A stretch of DNA of 64,000 bases. Origin: Eutreptiella sp. 'Long Island Sound 2002'. Taxonomy: Eukaryota > Euglenozoa > Euglenophyceae > Eutreptiales > Eutreptiaceae. The stretch covers positions 27,458,663 to 27,522,662 of the forward strand of contig OZ038392.1 of NCBI GenBank assembly GCA_964036045.1. The letters run 5' to 3'. Below the pieces are notes generated by a model that saw only the letters and a program-made list of their open reading frames with translations, did no database searches and was not told the origin of the DNA. Of this stretch, positions 32,446 through 42,043 are shown one piece after another (position 1 is the stretch's first letter; every line of letters starts with the position of its first letter). The translations under genes were made by a program, and so were the position numbers.

Positions 32446-32548
32446 GATGCCTATCCCTATATAAGGCTATGGTTAGGGTTAGGCTGTCTCCCTCCGGAAG
32501 TGTAACCTCGGGGGGGGGGGTGATCAGTAACAAGAGGCGGTGCACGTA

Positions 32549-34014
32549 ATGGCATTCACACAGGAGGCCAGGGGGCTACCCCCGTCACACGAGTATCGCG
32601 ACGCCGTGCTCTTCGTCGCGGAACACGGCAACGTGTCGTCCGGCACGCACCTGCTGTCCGGCACAGTCGACTTCATGCGCTTCCTGGGCGTCCGGAGTGC
32701 ACAGCAGCTGCTCGCCATCCCGGCCGCGGATTTGGTGGCGCGGCACAGGCAGTTCAGGGTCACCGGAACCCCTTGCAACCGGCGCATGATCAAGGCGATC
32801 GGGTGCGCCACCGGGTGCCGCCTCCTGTCGGAGCGGAAGCCCCTGTCCAGACACGTCCAGGAGATGCCCGACACCCACGAGTACAAGCCCGTGATGAGAC
32901 GGATCGCCGACGGGTGCGGCCCGCGCTACGGCGGCCACGCGTTCGCCGACCTGCTCGCGGTCCTGCAGGGCTGCGGCCTGCGGTCCATCGCTGAACATCG
33001 AGGCGCTGGGAAGGCCAGGGTTGTGCCGTGTTTGCAGACCGGCACCCCGGGCGCAGGAGGAAGGAGCTTGCGCTGGCGCTCGGTATCGTATGCACTGCCG
33101 TCGGGCTGCAGAGGTACAGCACCCTGCGCGGGCTCGGCGCCTTTTCCCTCGCGCCCCTCGGCCGCGGGGGGGGCGTCCGCCCGGGGGACATCGGGGGCCT
33201 CGCGGAGACCTGGTCCGACCCGGTCAGCGCGGCGGCGTTCCTGGCGATGCTGGATCTCGTGAAGGGGCCGGAGCGCCGGTGGCCGCTGTGGCTCGCCAAG
33301 CAGATCTGCCACGTGACACGGGACCTGCAACTGCGGGCACCGCCGCAGGACAACGCGGCCTTTGTGGAGGCCAACGCGCACCAGCTCCGCGACTGGCTGT
33401 CCGCCTGCCCCACGTACGTGTTGAGGTCGACCGGCCACCAGCGGTCCATCGTCCCGTTCTTCGTGAACGCCAAGATGCACCCCACCGTGGACAGGGGGGG
33501 CGAGTTCCGGGCGTTCCTGCACGCCGTGCCCCGCAGCACGATGCAGAGCGACGAGCGGCTCTGGAAGACCAACGTGGCCTGGGTCCGGAAGGTCACCCCC
33601 GTCGACGACCCCACCGACCGCCGCCTGTGGATCGCGATCGGGGACCGCGTCGTCGACGTGGCGCTCTGGGGGAAGGGCCGGAAACTGCGCGACCGCGTCG
33701 TTGCGTCTGTCCCGACGCAGACGGCGTCTACGCTGCGGCTGGCCAGGCGGGCGCACCCAGGGAGGGGCTACGCGGAGATACTCACGGCGGTGCATTTCCC
33801 GGAGGACGCCCTGACCCTGCTGGCCAGGATGGTGGGCGCCACCATCCACGCGCTCCAGCAGAGCGGCCGGCGCCGGTACTCCCGCTTGGCGGAGGGGAGG
33901 AGCCCCCGGTGCCAGAAGATCATCACGGACTTCCGGCTGCTCGTGCGGTCGGGCGTGTTCGTCTCCCGGGGCGTCCCGGAGACAGCGGCGTTCACGGGCC
34001 GGGCCGTCCGCTAG
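32549..34014 (+). pseudogene. GC-rich unrecognised ORF with one frameshift
   Basis: ATG at 32549 (MAFTQEARGLPPSHEYRD). The frame is plausible for about 150 codons (YRDAVLFVAEHGNVSSGTHL, EYKPVMRRIADGCGPRYGG). Near 33000 the protein-like reading moves to the next frame and continues to TAG at 34012-34014 (LALALGIVCTAVGLQRYSTL, IVPFFVNAKMHPTVDRGGEF, DRRLWIAIGDRVVDVALWGK). Base composition is far richer in GC than the flanks. I do not recognise the family. Long antisense ORFs here are composition artefacts. Confidence 0.5.
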
Positions 34015-34070
34015 CGTCTGCTGGGGCTGACCACCGGAGGACCGGTGGGCCTGACCGCCGTGGAGCCCGA

Positions 34071-34412
34071 CTACGAGGTGCATAGGGACGCCACCTTCGT
34101 GTAGTACAGCGACGGGAACCGGATGTCCGTTGGAACCAGATTCGGGCAGGTACCCACCCCGTACAGTGGGTCCCGGCGCCTCTTCTCCATCGCCGTCAGG
34201 GTGCACCCCCCGGCAATCATCCACTGCACCGTGATCGCTGCAAATGTCAGTAAGTAGAACACCGCCGCGTCGCGTATCTGTGGTAGGGGGATGTGCGCGG
34301 TGGTGGTGGTAACAAGTGCCAGGACGCAGACGCCACAGCAGAGCAGTGATAGGATCACGGCGATGTGGACGCGCATCCACAGAGTACCGTTTTGGTGGTG
34401 AGCACTCACCAT
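34071..34412 (-). CDS. Small membrane protein, two predicted spans
   Basis: ATG at 34412. Hydrophobic segments VHIAVILSLLCCGVCVLALV and AAVFYLLTFAAITVQWMIAG are separated by about 15 residues, followed by a basic stretch (EKRRRDP) and a short tail. About 113 residues. No family recognised. Such small membrane proteins are common in large DNA viruses. Confidence 0.5.
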   Translation of the reverse strand: MVSAHHQNGTLWMRVHIAVILSLLCCGVCVLALVTTTTAHIPLPQIRDAAVFYLLTFAAITVQWMIAGGCTLTAMEKRRRDPLYGVGTCPNLVPTDIRFPSLYYTKVASLCTS

Positions 34413-34414
34413 CA

Positions 34415-34609
34415 CCCCACCCCACCCCCTCTCTGTGTGTAGCTTGCAGGTCGTCTTTGTTTTCTATTGGTGTTACACACACACGTGGACGCGTTACCGA
34501 AAGCACAGCTGTGTATATCTATCGCCTTTTAACCGTCACCTGCCGCGTTCCTGGTATCTACCTCCCCCCCTCTCTCTCTCTCTCACTGCTTACTGGGTTG
34601 TGGTGGTCG
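34415..34609. other. Intergenic, no feature
   Basis: Contains a CT-rich run (about 34563-34590). No gene seen. Confidence 0.4.
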
Positions 34610-35038
34610 TCATCGCTTGCTGCTATTGATGTGTTGCTGGTGGTGTTGGCTGTTGGACGCGGCGATCGCCACGCTGCCCACTGTCCCCATAAGTGCCGCC
34701 GCGAATACGACCGATATCAACGGTGTGCATATTAGTACTATCATGGGCAGCGCCAGTATTTTGACGACACCGATGACCAGGTCGCAGTTTTTCCAGTGTT
34801 TGTACAGAAACCACATCCAGAACATCTGGAAGAGTGTCCCGTATATTGCCCCCTTGATCGTGGGCAGGGTGGACCCGTCGTCGTCTGCGGGCTTGTTTTT
34901 CCACGCCTTGTAGTACCAGTACAGCTGCGCGCCCACCATGGCCGTATTCAGTAGGCCCAGCACCCCCAGAAAAACGGCACCGACGATACTCGGTCCCGAT
35001 TCCTCTTTGCATTTATAGTGACCCCTTAGCACACCCAT
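34610..35038 (-). CDS. Membrane protein with about four spans, 142 residues
   Basis: ATG at 35038 (MGVLRGHYKCKEESGP). Hydrophobic segments: IVGAVFLGVLGLLNTAMVGA, GAIYGTLFQMFWMWFLY, DLVIGVVKILALPMIVLICT, and SVVFAAALMGTVGSVAIAA. Lys/Trp-rich links include YYKAWKNKPADDDG. The C terminus is polar (Gln/His/Ser). No frame breaks. No family recognised. Confidence 0.6.
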   Translation of the reverse strand: MGVLRGHYKCKEESGPSIVGAVFLGVLGLLNTAMVGAQLYWYYKAWKNKPADDDGSTLPTIKGAIYGTLFQMFWMWFLYKHWKNCDLVIGVVKILALPMIVLICTPLISVVFAAALMGTVGSVAIAASNSQHHQQHINSSKR

Positions 35039-35133
35039 TGAATTGTGGTGCTTTGTTTTGGTTATTTATTCTCTACACATCGCGTGTCGTTTCCCCGTCG
35101 CTATGGATGGGTGGGTGATGTACAATAAATAAA

Positions 35134-35152
35134 ACCTAACCCTAACCCTAAC
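35134..35152 (+). repeat. Short CCCTAA array
   Basis: CCTAACCCTAACCCTAACC, directly upstream of the ATG at 35157. A G-strand partner GGTTAGGGTTAGG is at 32471-32483. Too short and wrongly oriented for a chromosome end. Confidence 0.7.
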
Positions 35153-35240
35153 CACCATGCAGGTCGGACGCGTGATCCGCAGTTGCCGGAACTCCGGGCG
35201 TGGGATTTCACTGTTGGTACTAGGAGAGAGAGAACACTCC

Positions 35241-35513
35241 ATGCGTGTGCTTCTGGCGGTTTTCGTGCCCCTGTGTGCGCTCGTGTGTCTCGCACCCGGT
35301 TGTAGCGGGGACTACCGCCTCGCCGCCATCTTATCTCTGTTGCTGGTATTCGCGACCGAATGCACAAGCTCTGTCATCGAGTTGGTGTGTGACCGCGTCA
35401 CAAGGAAACGAGATGACGAGATACGCGACATCAAGGACATGATGGGTGGCATTAGCATGGTGGTGTCCATCGGAACCCTCTCGAGCCTAGTAGGCCTTCT
35501 CGCGACGACGTGA
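35241..35513 (+). CDS. Small membrane or secreted protein, 90 residues
   Basis: Two starts are possible, 35157 and 35241. I prefer 35241 because it puts a signal-peptide-like segment first (RVLLAVFVPLCALVCLAPGC). A second hydrophobic segment (RLAAILSLLLVFATECTSSV), a charged stretch (TRKRDDEIRDIKD) and a last hydrophobic segment (ISMVVSIGTLSSLVGLLA) follow. No family recognised. Confidence 0.5.
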   Translation: MRVLLAVFVPLCALVCLAPGCSGDYRLAAILSLLLVFATECTSSVIELVCDRVTRKRDDEIRDIKDMMGGISMVVSIGTLSSLVGLLATT

Positions 35514-35587
35514 CTGCGCGCGGCCTCCTGAGAAAATATGTACAGACACGCACACAGAGAAAGAAAGGCATCGGGCATCTCTGTTTC

Positions 35588-35809
35588 ATGGCGTCGGCGG
35601 ACGCGAGTGCTTCTCTGTGGGAGACGTACAAACGGTGCGTGGGCTCCATCCTGTCCACGACCGACCAGGAATTGGCCTATACCACGGCGGTTTCATCGTT
35701 CCTGGCGTCGGGGTGTGTGCCCCTGTCATCCACGGCCGCTGTGCGCGAGGTATCCGGAGTAAAAAGTACACAGGTACTGTTACCTTACACGGTACACAGA
35801 GTAGAATGA
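35588..35809 (+). CDS. Small unrecognised ORF, 73 codons
   Basis: ATG at 35588 (MASADASASLWETYKRCVGS), stop at 35807-35809. It follows the membrane protein by about 75 bp on the same strand. It looks protein-like in its first 50 residues. Function unknown. Confidence 0.4.
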   Translation: MASADASASLWETYKRCVGSILSTTDQELAYTTAVSSFLASGCVPLSSTAAVREVSGVKSTQVLLPYTVHRVE

Positions 35810-36090
35810 TGTTCTGTGTAACCACCCAGTCCACAACAACAACAACAAAAAAAATCAAGGGGGTCACCACTTCGCTTTCTTTTTTCTTCGTTTATAATTG
35901 TTGGTTTGTTTTGTTGTTTATATTCGTGCATTTCTTCCGGGCCCCTGTATGATACGATACATATCACGTGATACCAGTTTATGTTGTCCATTTCCGGTGT
36001 ACTACGTATTGTGTACGTCACCCCGTGTCGCGCGCGCCGGGCGCGGGTGGAGTGGGGACGCGCGCGCGCATCTGACCCGGTGGTGACGTG
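35810..36090. other. Intergenic, no feature
   Basis: AT-rich then GC-rich with CGCGCGC runs near 36030 and 36060. No gene seen. Confidence 0.4.
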
Positions 36091-36465
36091 TTACGCGTTT
36101 TCGCGTGGAAACGGTAGGCCGTACAGGGTGCACACGGTGTCGTCGTGTGTCCGACACGACAAATCCGCGTGATTGCGGTCCAGTTCGTCTGTCGTCGCCA
36201 CCGCCTGCGACCACCTACAGTCCCTGAGCGGCACCACGCCATCGGGCTGGGTCGTCATTTCGTGCCCGACACCGAGGATCTCCTCCACGACGCGGTATCG
36301 GAGTCCGAGCCAATCGCTGACGCCCCAGGGACTGGTACCACAGATGGCCGTGTCTATCGTCACGGCGTCAGGGTGTGTCGCCATCGAGTCGCGGAGCGCC
36401 CCGAGGGACCCCATGTCCGTCAGCCGAGCCAGCCCACGGGGTGCAACCCACGTAACAGGGTAAGA
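36091..36465 (-). pseudogene. Unrecognised ORF, N terminus cut by retroelement E0
   Basis: The stop is at 36091-36093 and the frame is open through an ATG at 36414 and further right to about 36490, where the sequence changes to the AT-rich E0 LTR. Segments include ATHPDAVTIDTAICGTSPWG, LGLRYRVVEEILGVGHEMTT and a C terminus TLYGLPFPRENA. The piece beyond 36414 (VTWVAPRGLARLTD) also looks coding, so the gene probably started further right and was interrupted by E0. Family unknown. Confidence 0.45.
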
Positions 36466-37039
36466 GGAAGTTGGATGGACCCACTGAGGCTGTTTCGTTT
36501 TGCGAACATGCCTATTTATATGAGCATTCAGTTATGAAGCTGAACTCTGGTCGACCATGTACTGAATTTCCTACATTACTGCACATGATGCACCCAAATC
36601 CCAGAATGCACAGCATGATGCAACAAATCCAAGATTGCACAGCATGAACAGTGAAGATGATCAGTAAATCTGACGAATGACTGAAGGTGATGGTGACAGG
36701 CAGATTCCCAGCGGTCCAATTGTACAGAATCAGATCTTGATGCAGAAATGACATGATGGGTCATGGCGGGTCACATGAATGGATCCATGGTGGCCAGTAT
36801 TACTGAGTGGGCAGTTGAAGAAATTAAGTTCAGAACTGAACTATGGTGATAGTAAAAGGCCCAGAAACCACAGAAACATATCTTTTTCATGTATTTTATA
36901 CTCAAGAGACATGTGCATATTTTTGGGGTCATTTGTTTAGCCTTTTATGCCATGGACCTGGAATCAGTGGTGGACTTTCATCAGCAAGTTTGATCCTGAA
37001 TTTTTGCTTTGTGCTAGGGTGTAAGGCAGAAATCTTTCT
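36466..37039 (+). repeat. Probable 5' LTR of Gypsy element E0
   Basis: The right end is fixed by the primer binding site and by the ending AAATCTTTCT, which resembles the LTR ends of E1 (AAAACCTTCT) and E2 (AAACTTTTCT). The left end is placed where virus-like coding sequence stops, so it may be off by tens of bases. No second copy is in the window. Confidence 0.5.
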
Positions 37040-37050
37040 GGTAGCAGAGG
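37039..37050 (+). other. Primer binding site of E0
   Basis: TGGTAGCAGAGG is the complement of CCUCUGCUACCA, the common 3' end of eukaryotic initiator tRNA-Met. It lies directly after the LTR end and about 140 bp before the gag ATG. Confidence 0.75.
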
Positions 37051-37188
37051 CCGGAGTTGTAGCAACTCCAGGACCGTGCCTGGCGAATTTTTGAAAATTT
37101 TGAAATCTGAGATTTTCATCATCTCCATCATCATCACATTTCATCAACCCCAGGTTAGCCCTCCAGTTCTACAACCCAGCTGTTTGAC

Positions 37189-38881
37189 ATGGCCCCACCT
37201 AACAGTTCTAAGGCAAAAAGGCAAGAAGATAAGACACTCGGGAGGGTACGCGTGTGTCAAGGGATTAGGTTAAAAGGGAGCGCCGAGCGAGAGAGAGTCA
37301 GGGCAATGAAAGCAAGAGATGCAAGGTTGAGAGAGTCAGAGAAGTCAACATCACACGGCGCTAGCATTCCAACTGAAACACGCTACGCGAAGCCAGTACC
37401 AACTCCCTCGCAATCTTCTGGGTGCGCGCAGGAAGAAACACACGCGCATGGAGAGAGGGTAAGACTCGCGCCCCCTAGCAGGTCCTGCGTGCGATGCTAA
37501 GCCGGCGCGCGAAACCATGAAACCATTCGAGACTGGTCCTGCGCGCGAAACAAGACCCATGCGTGAAGCAATGCACGCGCCAGAGGCTGGTTATGCGGAT
37601 GAAGAATGGACAGGAAGTGGAACCACACGCATGTGCGAGGCTGGTCCTTCGCGGGCAAGTGCACGAACGCGTGAGGTTGATGCGGAGTTCGAATGGTTAG
37701 AAGATCTCGCAGAACACCTGAAAACAATGGGCAAAGACAAGATGTTGAGAGACCTATTGGCGCGCGACGACGACAAGAAAAGCGACGAGTTGCACGATCT
37801 ACAGGAGTATGAACTACCACCTCGCGCTACTGGGAAAGAACATGGGGCAACTTCCTGAAAAGACTGGAGCAAATGCATCCAGTCTACGAAACGGACCTGA
37901 GTATCCGAACTGAGATTGAGGATTTGCCTCCTCTCCCCGAATTTCCACAGCTGCCCGCATCTCCGAGTTCCTGGCGCAGCTGGAAGAGCTCATGTGGCGT
38001 ATGAACCCCTCGTCCTATGGGCCTACTGAGCCCCATCTGTGGCTTGTGGGGAAGATTCCTACCAGGACATGGGACAACTGCAGAGAGATGTCTGAGGGGA
38101 ATCTCGGACACAGTCTTACGACATCCTGGTCGATCTGTTGATCGAATTGGCCATGGAGAGGGAGAATGACTCCCACATCGACAAGTATCTGCGCAAGCAT
38201 CTGCGAAGGGAGACCCCTGCTGAGAAGGCTCCTGGGGGGAGGTCGCCTCAACCCCACTCTAAGCCTGGGAAGGGCCGTGGTGGGCAGCAAAAGCTCATTA
38301 CTGAGACCCCCCCCTCAAAGGTAAATGGGCCGCTTATCTTTTCTACTGTCGTCCTACGGACGATAAAGGTGGACCCTGCCACGTGCCCGACTGTGATGGG
38401 CGAAGTGCGTGCATGCTCCAACTGAAGCGCACGCAGAAAACCAAAGATGGTCAGGAGGTGAAGCACCAAGACCATTTCTGCTGCACAATAACGTGCGGAT
38501 ATTGCGGCAAAACGAGGCATTATGAAGATGAATGCCACACAAAACGCCGCGAATCCGAAAAACTAAAGAAAGCGAAAGAGGAACGGCATAAGAATGCCGG
38601 TAAGGGTGGCGAGGGTGGGAGGGGCTAACCCTGGAGGTTTTAAGGGTAAGGGTAACCCTGGTGGAGGACGAAGGTCCTCAGCCCCCCCCTCTGGTGGAAG
38701 AGGAGCACCCAACCCCACACCTACTGCTGAGCCGTCGGGTGAAAAACGGCCTGCCCCCTCCACCCCCAGCCCTGGTGGCGCCGAGAAGAACAGCAAGAAC
38801 GCCAAGGAGCGGCGCCTCAACTGGAACTCTAAGTGCCTGCAGGCCGCTGGGGTTGAAGTGAAGTTCCCTGAAGAGGGATAG
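37189..38881 (+). pseudogene. E0 gag, several frame breaks
   Basis: ATG at 37189 (MAPPNSSKAKRQEDKTLGR). Stops and frame changes occur at 37498-37500 and 37856-37858 and between 37880 and 38380. Recognisable parts: a charged segment (LEDLAEHLKTMGKDKMLRD), a stretch like the E2 capsid domain (ISEFLAQLEELMWRMNPSSYGP), a CX2CX4HX4C zinc knuckle (CGYCGKTRHYEDEC, about 38495-38540) and a Lys/Gly-rich tail. It ends in TAG at 38879-38881 just before the protease frame. Gag proteins form the particle and bind RNA. This copy cannot. Confidence 0.75.
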
Positions 38882-40830
38882 GGGGCGGCTCCGAGGATGA
38901 GGATTTGGTTTTCTGGATCACCGTAAAAATTGGTGATCAGGTTTACAAGGCTGTCTTAGACACGGGCGCTACGCTTTCAATCGTGGCCTGCAGACTGCTG
39001 AAGCAAGCCAAGATCCGGAAAACCAAAACCGTGGCCATAAGGGTTGGGGATGGTCGGACCATCCATTCCCTGGGGGAAGGTCGATGTGACCGTTTGTGTG
39101 GGCGATGAGCAGGTGACTCAGCACTGCAAAATGCTCGACACCGACGCCTTTGACATTGTCATAGGCACAGATTTTCTGCGCCGTAACCCCCAGGTGAAAC
39201 TGTTGTCTTTGCCAAGTCCCTATGCCCTTCACTGCGACTTTGGCAGTGGCCTTTTCTCTGTCCCTCTGGAGCTGTCAGGACGAAAGGAATCCGGTCTACG
39301 CTACGTGAACCGGTCTTATCGAACTGAAAACTATCCGTTGGTGCGGCCCGTCTTGGAAAATGGACTGGAAGCCCTGCACGTAGACCTGAATGAAGTTCAG
39401 GTGCAATTGTTCGCGAGTAAGGAGCAGCATATGATGCAGCTCTACTGCTCGCGGTATCTCAATAACGCCTATCGCTTCTATTGCAGATTGATGGGGTTGT
39501 GCTATTCGAACCCCCCGTTCTCTCAACTCGCTAAGGTGCTGACCAAAATCGCCCTTGAAGGAACGAGAGTGATCCTGTGTACCCCCGACTGGGGTACCAC
39601 AGGGAAACACGCCTATTGGAGACGACTGTTGGACCGTATGACAGTGGGAAGAACTGAACTCCGCAATGGTCCAATCTCCGTCCCTGACGGCTCTGAGGAG
39701 ACCATGCCCAACCCTGAATGGGGCAGTTTCTTGTCCATCGTAGATGGCTCTCTAAACCCCGTACCAGTGAGTGGCCTTGACCAGGTGGTACTCAAGGAGT
39801 TGATGGCCAAAAACAGAGGCCTTACCCTCCTGGATCTCAAGAAAAGATCCGAGTACTCTTCGGTCACTACTACGAGTGGTGAGTGGTCCGATGAGCAGGA
39901 GACTCCAGCAGTCCCAACACCTTTGGCTGATGCTGACGACCGCCTAAGCGATATCGCCAATGTTATACCTCCGGTTGACCCGGAGGTGTTGACACTGAAG
40001 CACAGCGCTTTCCTAGCGCAGCTGCTTATGATGCAGCCCCTGCAAGACATGCAGATACGTGACGACAAGAAGGGTCTGCACGACGTCCAGAGTTTCATTG
40101 GCGCATGCAATTTTCACCGGCGCCATATGCACAATTTTACGTATTCATCAGCCCCCCTGACTGACCTTATACAAAAGACCAACCCTTGGCGATGGACCGA
40201 CAAGGAGGAGCCTGTTTCTAGGAGTTGAAGAAGAAAATCTCTTCCACCAACTGCCTGGGGGTACCGCGCCATAAGGGCAAAAAAATGCCTGTGATGTAGG
40301 GGGGGGTGGTACCCTATACCACTGGCAGGAGCGTAACCCCGCTGAATTGTCTCACTGCCAGTTTCAAACTTCAGGTCGGTACCGCGATGGTACCCTGAAG
40401 CATGACTACCCTGCCAATGAAAGGGGTCTAGTGCCTCTTGGGCACTAGAACTGGAAGTGGAATCAAGCACGATCCAACTACAGTACTTGGGACCAGGAAC
40501 TCCTGGCTGGAATGCTCGTGCTTTCTTCCCAGTCTCGTCTCTAGGCACTAACCCTATTGTCTAGCTCTGTGACCAAGAACCTGTGAAAACGTTTCAGAAG
40601 GGTCCCCCTCTTAAAAAGGCGAAAATAAAGCGATGGTGGACCTACCTCAGCCAGTTCAGGCTGATTGTCCACCATATACAGGGTATAAAGAACGAGATGG
40701 CTGACTATATATCTCCTAACAACTTCGACGCCCTCTTAGGTGAGAGCTCAGAGGTGTTTACCAAAGAGGCGTTCCAGCGCATGGACGTCCAGCTGGACCT
40801 ATCCATGCGCACTGCAGGTTTACTGGGGGG
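38882..40830 (+). pseudogene. E0 pol, internally deleted and 3' truncated
   Basis: It starts with the protease (VFWITVKIGD, active site LDTGATLSIV near 38955), has a frame break near 39080, then a long open part (39044-40228) with the ELFAS-type domain (VQLFASKEQHMMQLYC … ILCTPDWG). Near 40020 it jumps from the linker straight to the end of RT (KKGLHDVQSFIGACNF), so the RT palm with its catalytic Asp pair is missing. Broken RNase H follows, then KRWWTYLSQFRL and NNFDALLGES, and it stops matching near 40830. Integrase is absent. Confidence 0.8.
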
Positions 40831-41153
40831 CTGGAGGCCTAGGGTAAGCTTAGGTGCAAAAAGTGCAACAAAGTTGCAAAAGCTACCAGTGATTTATAGT
40901 AATATTGTTTGTTGCTACAATGCCCAACAGCGAATACACTTGTTCAAATCACAACTAATTATTGCAAGCAAAGACCTAATATTTGAGTCCAATGAGACTT
41001 GCATAGTCAGTTTCCTTGCCATGTGTTTGCGCGCTCTAGGCTATTTTGGTTCAGTGGCTTTTGTTTTCTTGGCAAGAGTAGCAGCGGTGGTTGATTAGGC
41101 AAGTGTTTTTGGTCTTGCAGGCAATGTTGTTCCTGTTTTCTTTCGCAAAAGAA
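40831..41153. other. No gene; left flank of E1
   Basis: AT-rich sequence unlike the rest of the window. It ends in AAGAA (41149-41153), the target duplication of E1. Confidence 0.5.
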
Positions 41154-41946
41154 AGTAAGAAAAAGTGCTTTTCCAATGCTTTAGGGTATACTTTGGTTGT
41201 ATAAGAGGTGCTCTAAGCACTCATGCATTTTTATCTTAGTATTGGCCCAACCAAAATGGGTGATAACACATTTTGACCTATGGAACCAAACACCAAATCA
41301 GGATGTGGTGTGGACCCCTTTATCCCCAAGCTATAGGCACTAAAACATCTTTTCCTGGGTTGCTGAGGCACTGATATACTGAAGGCAGAGCCTATGAATT
41401 TATCTATGTTTTCTCATGAATTCTTAGCTATCCTAGTGGATTGCACCCTAGGGGGCTGGGGCACCTCTTTTTGAGAGGTCCTGGGTTCAATACCCAGTCA
41501 GCCTAGCTAAGTAGGAATATCCCATGTGACATGGCAGTGACCTCATCGCCACAAGCCATGCCACCTCAGCACCTATGGGACCCAAAAACAAAGAGTGCAC
41601 ATCTCAAGATGGCACTGTGGATGAGAGTGAGCCCTTGGGGCAGTTTTCCAATCAGTTTTTCTCAAACATGTCAAATATTTCATCCTGAGTTGCATTGAAT
41701 GTTTTTTTGCTGTGGTCTATTGTTGATAGCTTTCTTTATCTAACTCTTTGTGACTGCAGCCCTTCATGCTTTGATCCTGAACTTCTTCTACTTGCTTATC
41801 TCTGGCTTGCGTTATCCTGAATTGGTTGTATTTTCACAATAAAACATTTTCCTCATCAAAAACAAGCAGCAGGAACCCTACACCAGCAGCAAGCAGCAGG
41901 TGAGGCACAACAAAAACACAGTGTTGAAATCACTATAAAACCTTCT
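41154..41946 (+). repeat. 5' LTR of E1
   Basis: Begins AGTAAGAAAAAGTGC and ends AAAACCTTCT, so the termini are AG…CT, not TG…CA. It contains a tRNA-like segment (41423-41512) and a possible poly(A) signal AATAAA near 41839. Confidence 0.92.
41423..41512 (+). other. tRNA-like segment in the E1 5' LTR
   Basis: Contains CTAGTGGATTGCACC (A-box-like), a 5-bp stem with 7-nt loop (ACCTC-TTTTTGA-GAGGT) where an anticodon arm would be, and a T-arm-like CTGGG-TTCAATA-CCCAG with B box GGGTTCAATACCC. The outer ends CTTAGCTA and TAGCTAAG pair. Only one base separates the two arms, so it is not a standard tRNA. Confidence 0.65.
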
Positions 41947-41961
41947 GGTAGCAAGAGGCAG
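41946..41961 (+). other. Primer binding site of E1
   Basis: TGGTAGCAAGAGGCAG directly at the LTR end. It matches the initiator tRNA-Met complement TGGTAGCAGAGG with one inserted A. Confidence 0.65.
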
Positions 41962-42043
41962 ACTGTCTCTGCGTACCGGCAGCAACCCCGTGCCGTACAT
42001 CCAGTGCGCCGAGATCAGTCATATATAAGCAAGAAGGGCGAAT

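Larger units (their letters stand above)
26210..36465. mobile_element. Decaying virus-like gene island of unknown affinity
   Basis: This block differs from the retrotransposons around it. It has short, tightly spaced ORFs on both strands, small multi-spanning membrane proteins, palindromic intergenic repeats, a GC-rich sub-block (about 32540-34010) and no reverse transcriptase or integrase. That layout is typical of integrated large DNA viruses or related elements in protists. Several genes carry single frameshifts, so it is an old, inactive insertion. No capsid, polymerase or packaging gene could be recognised, so the viral label is an inference. Right edge: E0 begins near 36465. Confidence 0.45.

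Noticed and set aside
33021-34085. A 354-codon plus ORF in another frame of the same block
   Set aside because: Extremely rich in Arg, Gly and Pro with no hydrophobic core pattern. The overlapping frame at 33028-34014 reads better.
32926-34506. A 526-codon minus-strand ORF
   Set aside because: It is antisense to the more protein-like plus frame, is made mostly of Arg, Pro, Gly and His, and is expected from high GC content.
35134-35152. Chromosome end
   Set aside because: The telomere-like array is about 19 bp, internal, and points the wrong way relative to its partner at 32471.
41423-41512. A real tRNA-Lys(UUU) gene in the LTR
   Set aside because: The loop TTTTTGA would give anticodon UUU, but only one base separates the anticodon and T arms and the acceptor does not fit, so it is tRNA-like only.
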